A stretch of DNA of 19,267 nt from Lachnospiraceae bacterium (GTDB lineage: Bacteria > Bacillota > Clostridia > Lachnospirales > Lachnospiraceae). Under the pieces are notes generated by a model. It was given only the letters and a program-made list of their open reading frames with translations. It made no database searches and was not told the DNA's origin. This document shows, in pieces, positions 6,570 to 14,226 of the stretch. Position 1 is the first letter of the stretch; each line of letters opens with the position of its first letter. The stretch lies in contig CAAEMT010000012.1 in assembly GCA_900757145.1 (NCBI GenBank), positions 1-19,267 of the forward strand, in the 5' to 3' direction. A program made the position numbers and the translations under genes.

Positions 6570-7892
6570 ATGAAGAAATGGGGAAAGCGAATAGGATATG
6601 GAATAGGGGACCTTGGCTGCAATTTGGTTTTTAGTACGATGGCGTCATATTTGATGGTATTTTATACAGACGTATTCGGGATTACAGCTGCCGCCGCGGG
6701 AACGATGATGCTTGTTACAAAATTTATTGATGCGCTGACAGACACGGGAATGGGACTTATTGTAGACAGAACTCACACAAAATGGGGACAGGGAAGACCT
6801 TATTTTATATTGGGAGCTGTTCCGTTTGCAGTGTTTACTTTTCTTACTTTTTATATTCCCGATCTTGGGAGCAGCGGAAAACTGGTCTGGGCGTATGTGA
6901 CATATTGTCTGCTTTGTACGGCATATACGGTAGTAAATATCCCGCTAAACACGATCGTACCGCGACTGACTTCAGATGTGCATGAAAGAGACATCTTAGT
7001 TTCTACGAGAATGGTGTGTGCGATGATAGGAACTGCGATCGTGATGACGATAACAACACCGTTAGTTGACTTTTTCGGAAAAGGGAATGAAGCGAAGGGA
7101 TATTTAATTACAATGACCATATACGGAATCATTGCGATGGTTATCTTTTTCATAACATTTTCCAGTACAAAAGAGGTAGTTCCATCGACGGCAGACAAAG
7201 AAACAGGATTTAGAGACAGCCTGAAAGGACTGACCGGACAGGCATGGATTTTGTTTTTGCTCAATTTATTTTATTTTGCATTATATGTAGTCAGAAATAC
7301 GACGGTGCTTTATTATTTCAAATATAATTTAGGGAAAACACAGTGGATGTCGTTGGTCGGTCTCTTAGGAATTCTATCAGGACTTCCGATGCTTCTCATA
7401 CTGCCGGCATTAGAAAAAAGATTCAGCAAAAGAAGTCTGATGTTTTTAAGCGTAGGGATCTACATAGTGGGAGATCTGATGATCTATTTCGGAAAGAATT
7501 CTTCTATATGGCTTTTATTAGGGCTTGTAGTAACGGGACTTGGAATTTACGGTATTTTCGGGATCACATTTTCGATGCAGCCGGATGTTATCGATTATTC
7601 GGAGTATAAGAAAAATGTCAGTATTGCAGGGTTGATCGCCGCTGTTCAGGGCTTTTTTGTAAAAGGTGGAATGGGACTTACGAGTTTTGTTATCGGGGCA
7701 TTTTTAAAGAATGGCGGTTATGTTGCCAATACGGTACAGACAGAAAAAGCACTCTCTTATATAGAAATTTGTTTTATATGGATTCCGATAGCTCTGTGTA
7801 TACTGATTGCAGTGCTAAATTATTTCTATAAATTAGATATACTTCGCAAAGATATGACGGAAGAGCTGGCGCGAAGGAGGGCGGCAATATAA
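6570..7892 (+). CDS. GPH-family (MelB-like) sugar:cation symporter
   Basis: Imports a glycoside, pentoside, hexuronide or polyol with a cation. The 440-aa hydrophobic protein has about 12 membrane helices. The signature DALTDTGMGLIVDRT (from residue 54), followed by WGQGRPY, matches the GPH helix II/loop motif. Asp54 and Asp58 keep the D-x3-D spacing of the MelB cation site, which suggests Na+ or H+ coupling. CAGGGAG about 10 nt upstream supports the ATG. It follows the SDR gene after a 175-nt gap with the hairpin described. No phosphotransferase or kinase gene lies nearby, so the substrate would enter unphosphorylated and meet the SDR first. The substrate is unassigned. Confidence 0.92.
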   Translation: MKKWGKRIGYGIGDLGCNLVFSTMASYLMVFYTDVFGITAAAAGTMMLVTKFIDALTDTGMGLIVDRTHTKWGQGRPYFILGAVPFAVFTFLTFYIPDLGSSGKLVWAYVTYCLLCTAYTVVNIPLNTIVPRLTSDVHERDILVSTRMVCAMIGTAIVMTITTPLVDFFGKGNEAKGYLITMTIYGIIAMVIFFITFSSTKEVVPSTADKETGFRDSLKGLTGQAWILFLLNLFYFALYVVRNTTVLYYFKYNLGKTQWMSLVGLLGILSGLPMLLILPALEKRFSKRSLMFLSVGIYIVGDLMIYFGKNSSIWLLLGLVVTGLGIYGIFGITFSMQPDVIDYSEYKKNVSIAGLIAAVQGFFVKGGMGLTSFVIGAFLKNGGYVANTVQTEKALSYIEICFIWIPIALCILIAVLNYFYKLDILRKDMTEELARRRAAI

Positions 7893-7901
7893 ATGGTTCG
7901 G

Positions 7902-7940
7902 AGAAAGAGCAGGTTTTTGATCTGCTCTTTTTGATTTTTT
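7902..7940 (+). terminator. Intrinsic terminator after symporter
   Basis: A stem of up to 11 bp (AAAGAGCAG, 7904-7912, with CTGCTCTTT, 7922-7930, extended by two pairs), followed by T-rich sequence to 7940. Confidence 0.9.
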
Positions 7941-7971
7941 GCAGGCAATGGCTGCGCATAAAATTAAAAAA

Positions 7972-7998
7972 TTAGCACTCAACTATTGACAGTGCTAA
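7972..7998 (+). promoter_or_regulatory. CIRCE operator (HrcA site) upstream of clpB
   Basis: TTAGCACTC, 9 nt, CAGTGCTAA. Both arms are identical to the hsp20 site, including the same G-to-C departure at the first base of the right arm. Confidence 0.95.
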
Positions 7999-8014
7999 CA
8001 ACATGTGTTATAGT
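7986..8014 (+). promoter_or_regulatory. SigA-type promoter of clpB, embedded in CIRCE
   Basis: TTGACA (7986-7991), 17 nt, TATAGT (8009-8014): same boxes, spacing and offset from CIRCE as at hsp20. Start is predicted near 8021. Confidence 0.9.
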
Positions 8015-8020
8015 TCAGAT

Positions 8021-8100
8021 ATAACAGGAGCGAAGGATAGGTTCTGGTATATCCGAATAAAAAGCTCCTGCTCAATAATACGATATGAGGAGGTTAGCTT
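8021..8100 (+). promoter_or_regulatory. Structured clpB 5' leader
   Basis: CAGGAGC (8025-8031) pairs with GCTCCTG (8064-8070), enclosing GGATA/TATCC (8035-8039 with 8050-8054). The CTCCT at 8065-8069 could instead pair with AGGAG inside the ribosome site GAGGAGG (8087-8093). Two exclusive folds are therefore possible. The regulatory meaning is inference. Confidence 0.45.
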
Positions 8101-10704
8101 ATGAATATCAGTAAATTTACACAGAAATCCATACAGGCAATGAATGACCTCGAGAAGATAGCGCTTGACGCAGGAAATCAGGAGATCGAGCAGGAGCATC
8201 TGCTGTATGCTCTGCTCCATCAGGAGGACAGCCTGATCGCGAAGCTGATCGAGAAGATGGAGATTCAGCTTACGTATTTTGAAAACCGTGTACAGCAGAT
8301 GATCGATGCGCGGGTGAAGGTATCAGGGGGCAATGCTTACGTTGGACAGTATCTGAATAAGGCTTTGATCAGCGCGGAGGATGTGGCGAAGCAGATGGGA
8401 GACGAGTACGTTTCAGTAGAGCATCTGTTTCTGTCACTTTTAAACAATCCAAGTCCGTCGATGAAAGAGCTCTGGAAGGAATTTGGCATTACGAAGGAAC
8501 GCTTTCTGCAGGCTCTCTCGACTGTACGGGGAAATCAAAGAGTGACCTCGGATAATCCGGAGGCAACGTATGATACGCTGAATAAGTATGGACAGGATCT
8601 CGTGGAGCGTGCAAGAAATCAGAAGCTCGATCCGGTGATCGGACGAGATGCTGAGATTCGGAATGTGATCCGTATTCTGTCCCGAAAGACGAAAAACAAT
8701 CCGGTGCTGATCGGTGAGCCGGGTGTCGGTAAGACGGCTGCGGTAGAGGGACTGGCACAGAGGATCGTGCGCGGCGATGTGCCGGAGGGACTGAAAAACA
8801 AAAGGATCTTCGCACTCGATATGGGCGCGCTGGTCGCAGGCGCGAAGTACCGCGGTGAGTTTGAGGAGCGTCTGAAGGCGGTACTGGAAGAAGTCAGAAA
8901 GAGCGAGGGAGAGATCATTCTCTTTATTGACGAGCTGCATCTGATCGTCGGCGCGGGGAAGACAGACGGAGCGATGGATGCCGGAAATATGTTAAAGCCG
9001 ATGCTGGCGCGCGGGGAACTGCACTGTATCGGGGCGACCACTCTCGATGAGTACCGCAAATATATTGAAAAAGATCCGGCTCTTGAGCGAAGATTCCAGC
9101 CGGTTCTCGTGGATGAACCGACCGTAGAGGATACGATTTCGATTCTGCGTGGTCTGAAAGAGCGCTACGAGGTATTCCACGGCGTAAAAATCACGGACAG
9201 TGCGCTTGTGGCGGCAGCTACGCTGTCTCACCGCTATATTTCCGATCGTTTCCTGCCGGATAAAGCGATCGATCTGGTAGACGAGGCGTGCGCTCTGATC
9301 AAAACAGAGCTGGATTCTCTTCCGACAGAGCTTGACGAGCTGCAAAGACGCATCATGCAGATGGAGATCGAGGAGGCTGCGCTTAAGAAAGAGACAGACA
9401 AGCCAAGCCGTGACCGTCTTGAGGTACTGCAGCGCGAGCTGGCGGATCTGCGCGATGAATTTAACGGGCAGAAGGCGCAGTGGGATAATGAGAAAAAGGC
9501 AGTAGAGAATCTGTCCGTGCTGCGTGAGCAGATTGAAGCTATGAATAAGGAGATCGAGCTTGCAAAGCGCAGCTATGATCTGAATAAGGCGGCAGAGCTG
9601 CAGTACGGAGAGCTGCCGAAGCTTCAGCAGCAGCTTGCAATCGAAGAGGAAAAGGTACAGGCGCGTGATATGACGCTTGTGCATGAGAGCGTGACGGAGG
9701 AGGAGATCTCCAAAATCATTTCCCGCTGGACTGGTATTCCGGTAGCAAAGCTGACACAGGGTGAGCGCGCAAAGATTCTTGCGCTCGATGAAGAGCTTCA
9801 TAAGAGAGTGATAGGTCAGGATGACGGCGTAGAGAAGGTGACGGAAGCGATCCTGCGTTCTAAGGCAGGCATCAAGGATCCGTCAAAGCCGATTGGTTCT
9901 TTCTTGTTCCTTGGTCCGACCGGAGTAGGAAAGACAGAGCTTGCGAAAGCTCTTGCGGAGAATCTGTTTGATGATGAGCAGAATATGGTACGTATCGATA
10001 TGAGTGAGTACATGGAGAAGCACTCTGTATCGCGTCTGATCGGAGCGCCTCCGGGATATGTAGGATATGAAGAGGGCGGTCAGCTTACAGAGGCAGTCCG
10101 CAGAAAACCGTATTCCGTTGTCCTCTTTGATGAGGTAGAAAAAGCGCATCCGGATGTGTTCAATGTGCTGCTTCAGGTGCTTGATGACGGACGGATCACA
10201 GATTCGCAGGGCAGAACAGTGGACTTCAAGAATACAATCCTGATCATGACTTCAAATATCGGTTCACAGTTTTTGCTGGATGGTATCGAAGCAGACGGCA
10301 GTATCCGAAAAGAAAGTCAGGATCTCGTGATGGAGCAGCTTCGTGCAAGCTTCCGACCGGAATTTTTGAACCGTCTCGACGAAATTATCATGTTTAAGCC
10401 GCTTACAAAGGACAATATCGGACATATCATTGATCTGATGGTAAACGACTTGAACCGCCGTCTTGCCGCACAGGAAATACATCTTGAGCTTGCGGATGAC
10501 GCAAAGGATTATATTATAGAAGGCGGCTACGATCCCGTATACGGAGCGCGTCCGCTGAAGCGTTTCCTTCAGAAGAATGTCGAGACGCTGGCAGCGCGCC
10601 TGATCCTCTCAGGCAGTGTCGGTATGGATGATACGATCGTTTTCCGAATGGAGGACGGGAAACTTACGGCGCAGGTGAAGCCGCAGGCAGAGGTCATTGA
10701 CTGA
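8101..10704 (+). CDS. clpB: ATP-dependent disaggregase ClpB
   Basis: A hexameric AAA+ chaperone that pulls polypeptides out of aggregates together with DnaK/DnaJ and small Hsps. The 867-aa, full-length product has an N-terminal Clp repeat domain (1-150). NBD1 has Walker A GEPGVGKT at 205-212 and Walker B FIDE at 275-278. The coiled-coil middle domain (about 410-525) distinguishes ClpB from ClpA and fits ClpB length. NBD2 has GPTGVGKT at 605-612 and LFDE at 675-678, and is followed by the C-terminal small domain. There is no IGF/L ClpP-binding loop context that would suggest a protease partner. The start is set by GAGGAGG at 8087-8093. Expression is HrcA-controlled through the CIRCE at 7972. 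Confidence 0.98.
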   Translation: MNISKFTQKSIQAMNDLEKIALDAGNQEIEQEHLLYALLHQEDSLIAKLIEKMEIQLTYFENRVQQMIDARVKVSGGNAYVGQYLNKALISAEDVAKQMGDEYVSVEHLFLSLLNNPSPSMKELWKEFGITKERFLQALSTVRGNQRVTSDNPEATYDTLNKYGQDLVERARNQKLDPVIGRDAEIRNVIRILSRKTKNNPVLIGEPGVGKTAAVEGLAQRIVRGDVPEGLKNKRIFALDMGALVAGAKYRGEFEERLKAVLEEVRKSEGEIILFIDELHLIVGAGKTDGAMDAGNMLKPMLARGELHCIGATTLDEYRKYIEKDPALERRFQPVLVDEPTVEDTISILRGLKERYEVFHGVKITDSALVAAATLSHRYISDRFLPDKAIDLVDEACALIKTELDSLPTELDELQRRIMQMEIEEAALKKETDKPSRDRLEVLQRELADLRDEFNGQKAQWDNEKKAVENLSVLREQIEAMNKEIELAKRSYDLNKAAELQYGELPKLQQQLAIEEEKVQARDMTLVHESVTEEEISKIISRWTGIPVAKLTQGERAKILALDEELHKRVIGQDDGVEKVTEAILRSKAGIKDPSKPIGSFLFLGPTGVGKTELAKALAENLFDDEQNMVRIDMSEYMEKHSVSRLIGAPPGYVGYEEGGQLTEAVRRKPYSVVLFDEVEKAHPDVFNVLLQVLDDGRITDSQGRTVDFKNTILIMTSNIGSQFLLDGIEADGSIRKESQDLVMEQLRASFRPEFLNRLDEIIMFKPLTKDNIGHIIDLMVNDLNRRLAAQEIHLELADDAKDYIIEGGYDPVYGARPLKRFLQKNVETLAARLILSGSVGMDDTIVFRMEDGKLTAQVKPQAEVID

Positions 10705-10751
10705 GAAAGCCTGTATCACAATCAAACGCAGTGTCAGAAAGGAGATAACAG

Positions 10752-10928
10752 ATGAGCTTGCCACAGGATCCGATCATGCTTTTGAGTTATGTAAATACAC
10801 AGCTTCGCGACAATTACGCATCGCTTGATGAGTTGTGCGTCAGCCTGGACGCAGACCGTGCATCGATCGAAGAGAAGCTGCGTACAGTGGATTATCAGTA
10901 TGATGAGAAGAGAAATGCATTTGTATAA
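10752..10928 (+). CDS. DUF4250 small protein (58 aa)
   Basis: Begins MSLPQDPIMLLSYVNTQLRD and ends YDEKRNAFV, which I recognise as the DUF4250 pattern found in many Firmicutes. A helix-turn-helix-like layout is plausible (ASLDELCVSLDADRASIEEKL), but no function is established. AAAGGAG (10738-10744) is correctly placed. It lies 47 nt after clpB with no terminator between, so it is probably co-transcribed with clpB under HrcA control. Confidence 0.88.
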   Translation: MSLPQDPIMLLSYVNTQLRDNYASLDELCVSLDADRASIEEKLRTVDYQYDEKRNAFV

Positions 10929-10955
10929 ACGGATGAAGTAAATATGATATAAAAG

Positions 10956-11031
10956 AAAAAGACCGCCGCACAGTATCTGGCAGGCAGTGATATACTGCTT
11001 TTTGCCTGAAGACTGTGCGGCAGGTCTTTTT
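10956..11031. terminator. Long bidirectional terminator between DUF4250 and MATE genes
   Basis: AAAAAGACCGCCGCACAGT (10956-10974) pairs almost fully with 11012-11031, with an inner CAGGCA/TGCCTG stem. T-runs are present on both strands, which suits two convergent genes. Confidence 0.92.
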
Positions 11032-11054
11032 GTTCTGGAAAGATTTTATTTCGT

Positions 11055-12437
11055 TTATTCTCCCAGTGGCTCGATTTTTTCCCGATATATCTTTTTGTAC
11101 AGGATTACCGATATGATGATGGATACGATCTCTGCGATCGGGAAGGACCACCATACTGCGTCCAGACCTGCAACTGCGGCGAGTACGTATGCGCACGGAA
11201 GCAGCACAAGAAGCTGGCGGCAGACGGAGACGATCAGGCTGTACATGCCGTTGCCAAGCGCCTGGAACACGGAGCTGAATACGATACAGAAACCTGCAAA
11301 CAGAAAGCTGATGCTGATTGTCCGAAGCGCCTTGCAGCCGATATTCAAAAGATCATCGGATGGGTTGAAGAAGCCCATCAAAACGTCAGGGATCAGATTG
11401 AAGGCAACGATGCCAAGCAGCATAACGATGAAGGCCGCAATGCTTCCAAGACGGATCGTGTGCGTGATGCGCTTCTTTTCCTTTGCGCCGTAGTTGAAAG
11501 CAATGATCGGGACGATACCGTTGTTCATACCGAACAGGGGCATGAAGAAGAAGCTCTGGAGTTTGAAGTATACGCCGAGCACTGTAGCTGCTGTGGACGA
11601 AAAACGGAGCAGGATCTTGTTCATTCCAAACGTCATGACAGAACCGATCGATGCCATCAGGATAGACGGAATGCCGACAATATAGATATTTTTCACAGTC
11701 GGACCGTGAAAGCGCATTCTTTTAAAGGAAAGTTTCAGTTCCTTGTTTTTGTGAAGGTTAAAGAAAATACCGAGCGCCATGGCAATAATCTGACCGAATA
11801 CAGTGGCTGCGGCAGCGCCTGCAACGCCCATTTTCGGGAAACCGAAGTAGCCGAAGATCAGGATCGGGTCAAAAAAGATATTGATGATCGCTCCGATTCC
11901 TTGTGTGATCATAGTATAGAAGGTGCGTCCCGTTGACTGGAGCAGACGTTCCATATTGATCTCAATGAAAATACCGAAAGAAAAGATGCAGATAATGGAC
12001 ATGTACTGTATGCCGTATTCCAATATCTGCGGATCCTGCGTCTGAGACGCAAAGAACAGGCGGGAACCGAAAATGCCAATCAGCGCAAAGGCGATATAGC
12101 TGCATACAGAAAGCAGCACACTAACATTTGCAGCTTTTTCTGCCTGATCATAATTTTTCTCTCCGAGACTCTTTGAGAGAAGGGCATTCACACCGACACC
12201 CGTACCGGTGGCGACTGCGATCATCAGATTCTGGATCGGGAAAGCAAGCGATACGGCGGTCAGCGCATTTTCGTTAATCTGTGAAACGAACACACTGTCT
12301 ACAATATTGTACAGCGCCTGCACAAGCATCGCGATAACCATTGGAAGTGACATTGTAAATAAAAGTTTTGGGATTGGCATTGTCCCCATTTTGTTCTGTG
12401 TAGGAACAGCGCCGTCAGTTGGCGTAGTTTTTTCCAT
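11055..12437 (-). CDS. MATE-family efflux transporter
   Basis: A Na+- or H+-driven exporter of organic cations, drugs or metabolites. The 460-aa product has about 12 membrane helices in two related halves. The N-terminal half begins LLFTMSLPMVIAMLVQALYNIVDSVFV and includes AVSLAFPIQNL, both typical of the bacterial MepA-like branch. The second half carries GMNNGIVPIIAFNYGA. GAGGAGG precedes the ATG on the minus strand. It has its own promoter and a downstream palindrome (12464-12479) where a MarR-type repressor may bind; no regulator gene is adjacent. The substrate cannot be read from sequence. Confidence 0.95.
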   Translation of the reverse strand: MEKTTPTDGAVPTQNKMGTMPIPKLLFTMSLPMVIAMLVQALYNIVDSVFVSQINENALTAVSLAFPIQNLMIAVATGTGVGVNALLSKSLGEKNYDQAEKAANVSVLLSVCSYIAFALIGIFGSRLFFASQTQDPQILEYGIQYMSIICIFSFGIFIEINMERLLQSTGRTFYTMITQGIGAIINIFFDPILIFGYFGFPKMGVAGAAAATVFGQIIAMALGIFFNLHKNKELKLSFKRMRFHGPTVKNIYIVGIPSILMASIGSVMTFGMNKILLRFSSTAATVLGVYFKLQSFFFMPLFGMNNGIVPIIAFNYGAKEKKRITHTIRLGSIAAFIVMLLGIVAFNLIPDVLMGFFNPSDDLLNIGCKALRTISISFLFAGFCIVFSSVFQALGNGMYSLIVSVCRQLLVLLPCAYVLAAVAGLDAVWWSFPIAEIVSIIISVILYKKIYREKIEPLGE

Positions 12438-12463
12438 GAGCGGACCTCCTCGTATGTATTTAA

Positions 12464-12479
12464 TTAGTTAAACAACTAA
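12464..12479. promoter_or_regulatory. Operator candidate for MATE gene
   Basis: TTAGTT-AAAC-AACTAA inverted repeat lies between the predicted start of transcription and the ribosome site. TAGTT/AACTA dyads are typical of MarR-family repressors of efflux genes. The regulator is not in the window. Confidence 0.55.
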
Positions 12480-12501
12480 CTATCGATTTGCAGCGTTTAC
12501 T

Positions 12502-12530
12502 ATTGTAAAAGGAATAAAATATATTGTCAA
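12502..12530 (-). promoter_or_regulatory. SigA-type promoter of MATE gene
   Basis: On the minus strand: TTGACA (12530-12525), 17 nt, TACAAT (12507-12502). Start near 12495. Confidence 0.85.
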
Positions 12531-12588
12531 TGATTTTGCCGTTATAAACGCGTTTTTTTCATTCTTTTTTCGCGCGCTGAAATTGAGG

Positions 12589-12617
12589 TGGATATTCCGG
12601 CAGTTTTTTCGTATAAT
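12589..12617 (+). promoter_or_regulatory. Probable promoter of the kinase-flotillin genes
   Basis: TATAAT (12612-12617) with TGGATA (12589-12594), a 4-of-6 match to -35, at 17-nt spacing. Confidence 0.6.
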
Positions 12618-12655
12618 TATAGGCATTGAAAGGGAAAATACACGGAGGAATAGAT

Positions 12656-13624
12656 ATGTCTGTAAGAAAACTTTCCAGAATGCTTTTTCTGGTCAACGGG
12701 CTGCAGCTCGTACTTGGGGCTGGCATACTTATAGGACTGTGGGGCGATTTTATCACGTATTCGGAAGAGATCCAGAATATATCTATTATTATGGTACTTC
12801 TCGGCGCGGTGATCTCTACGACAGGGCTTGTCTCACTTTTGCGGTATCAGAAAAAGAATTACGAGGAAAGTCTGAAAGGCCTGGAAAATCTGAATCTTAA
12901 GCTTCGTGAACAGCGCCATGATTATCTGAATCAGATGCAGATCGTCAACGGTCTTTTGGAACTCGGTGAATTTGAGAGCGCACGAGATTATTTACAGCCT
13001 GTGTTTAAGGATATTATGAAGGTGAGCCGTGCGCTTAAGACTTCTCAGCCGGCAGTAAATGCGCTTTTGCAGGCGAAGATGGAGGAAGCAGAGCGGCAGG
13101 GGATTGATTTTTATCTTGAAGTCGGAGCGCAGCTTCGCGGTCTGTCTGTGGAACCGTGGGAGCTGTGCAAGATTCTTGCGAATCTGATCGACAATGCAGT
13201 GACAGCGCTGTCTATGCCAAAAGAAGGCGGCAAGGGACAGTCTGAGGAAGCAAAAGCTCAGGAAGACAGAAAGAGGACTGTGGCGGATAAAGGGCAGGAT
13301 GCAGAAACCGGAGAGAGGACTGTACAGGACGGGGAGAGGTGGATACGGCTTGGTATAGGAGAAAATCAGGATGAGCATCTTTTCCTTATCAGGAACAACG
13401 GACCGGAGATACCTAAGGCACAGCAGAAGCTGATATTTGGCGTGGGGTATACGACAAAGAAGGAGGAAGGACATGGCATGGGGCTTGCCATTGTTTCTTC
13501 TATATTAAAGGAGGTAGGAGGGAGAATACGTGTAAACAGCAGCCCGGAAGAAACGTCATTTGCGGTGGCGATCCCCAAAGCGGGGAAGCGCATGTCAGTT
13601 TACGGCCGGAAAATGACAGGTTGA
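12656..13624 (+). CDS. Membrane sensor histidine kinase (Spo0B-type dimerisation helix, GHKL ATPase)
   Basis: The 322-aa product has two membrane helices (about 10-30 and 42-63) with almost no extracellular domain. A phosphoacceptor helix of Spo0B/CitA type follows (LREQRHDYLNQMQIVNGLLELG; His88), then a GHKL ATPase with N box NLIDNA (176-181), G1 RNNGPEI and G2 GHGMGLAIV (272-280). A charged insertion of about 40 residues (188-228, rich in Gln, Glu, Lys and Gly) separates the N box from G1 and is unusual. The start is chosen at the ATG after CGGAGGA; the in-frame TTG at 12626 overlaps the promoter region. With so little outside the membrane, it probably senses the membrane itself or a partner protein. 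The likely partner is the LytTR regulator at 15957. Confidence 0.9.
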   Translation: MSVRKLSRMLFLVNGLQLVLGAGILIGLWGDFITYSEEIQNISIIMVLLGAVISTTGLVSLLRYQKKNYEESLKGLENLNLKLREQRHDYLNQMQIVNGLLELGEFESARDYLQPVFKDIMKVSRALKTSQPAVNALLQAKMEEAERQGIDFYLEVGAQLRGLSVEPWELCKILANLIDNAVTALSMPKEGGKGQSEEAKAQEDRKRTVADKGQDAETGERTVQDGERWIRLGIGENQDEHLFLIRNNGPEIPKAQQKLIFGVGYTTKKEEGHGMGLAIVSSILKEVGGRIRVNSSPEETSFAVAIPKAGKRMSVYGRKMTG

Positions 13625-13677
13625 GGAACAAAATGTATAAATGATGAGGTACGTCTTTCTCTTTTTTTATAAAGGAA

Positions 13678-13683
13678 TATAAT
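13678..13683 (+). promoter_or_regulatory. Possible internal -10 box before nfeD-like gene
   Basis: TATAAT with no good -35 at 16-18 nt. A GAAAG/CTTTC hairpin (13696-13710) follows just ahead of the GAGAGGAGG ribosome site. A secondary promoter is possible but weakly supported. Confidence 0.35.
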
Positions 13684-13728
13684 GTAGACATAACCGAAAG
13701 AAAAACTTTCAGAGAGGAGGATGGACGT

Positions 13729-14226
13729 ATGGAATCGATCGAACTGCTGGGCATTGTCTTATTAATAGCCGGATTTGTACTTGTCGGGATTGAGATGGTG
13801 CTTCCGGGATTTTCCGTACCGGGTATCAGCGGAATCATCTGTCTGGTGACAGGCGTATTTATCATCGCAGATTCTGTGATGGAAGCGGCCGTTATCACGA
13901 TTGCGATACTTGCGCTTCTAGGTATTATGATGGCGGTGATCCTGCATCTTTTGTCCCGGGGCAAACTCAAGACGCCGATCGTACTTGAGGATGAGCAGCG
14001 CAGGGCAGAAGGATATTTAAGCTCAAGCGATCTGAAATATTTGCTTGGCAAGCAGGGAACGGCTGTGACAGACCTTAGGCCGAGTGGCATCGGAAAATTT
14101 GACGGTGTGAATTTTGATGTAATGTCTGAGGGAAACTATATCTCAAAAGGGACAGAGATCGAAATTATCAAAGTAGAAGGTTCTAAGCTTGTAGTAAAGC
14201 AAAGAGGAGGAGAAGAGTATGAGTAA
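13729..14226 (+). CDS. NfeD-family membrane protein
   Basis: Partner of flotillin-like proteins in membrane microdomains. The 165-aa product is the short form without the ClpP-like protease domain. It has about three membrane helices (residues 6-75, with the LPGFSVPGISGIICLVTG turn typical of NfeD). The C-terminal soluble OB-fold domain (about 100-165) includes LLGKQGTAVTDLRPSG and the ending IEIIKVEGSKLVVKQ. Its stop overlaps the floA start by 8 nt, so translation is coupled. NfeD-FloA pairing is widespread in Firmicutes. GAGAGGAGG upstream supports the ATG. Confidence 0.93.
   Translation: MESIELLGIVLLIAGFVLVGIEMVLPGFSVPGISGIICLVTGVFIIADSVMEAAVITIAILALLGIMMAVILHLLSRGKLKTPIVLEDEQRRAEGYLSSSDLKYLLGKQGTAVTDLRPSGIGKFDGVNFDVMSEGNYISKGTEIEIIKVEGSKLVVKQRGGEEYE

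Noticed and set aside
11460..11936. Plus-strand open frame of 158 codons inside the MATE gene
   Set aside because: Antisense shadow of a clear membrane transporter; composition is unlike a normal protein and no ribosome site is visible.
13625..13655. GGAAC...CGTC resembling an ECF sigma (SigW-like) promoter before nfeD
   Set aside because: The spacer is 22 nt, too long for the usual 16-17 nt, although SigW control of flotillin genes in Bacillus made it worth checking.
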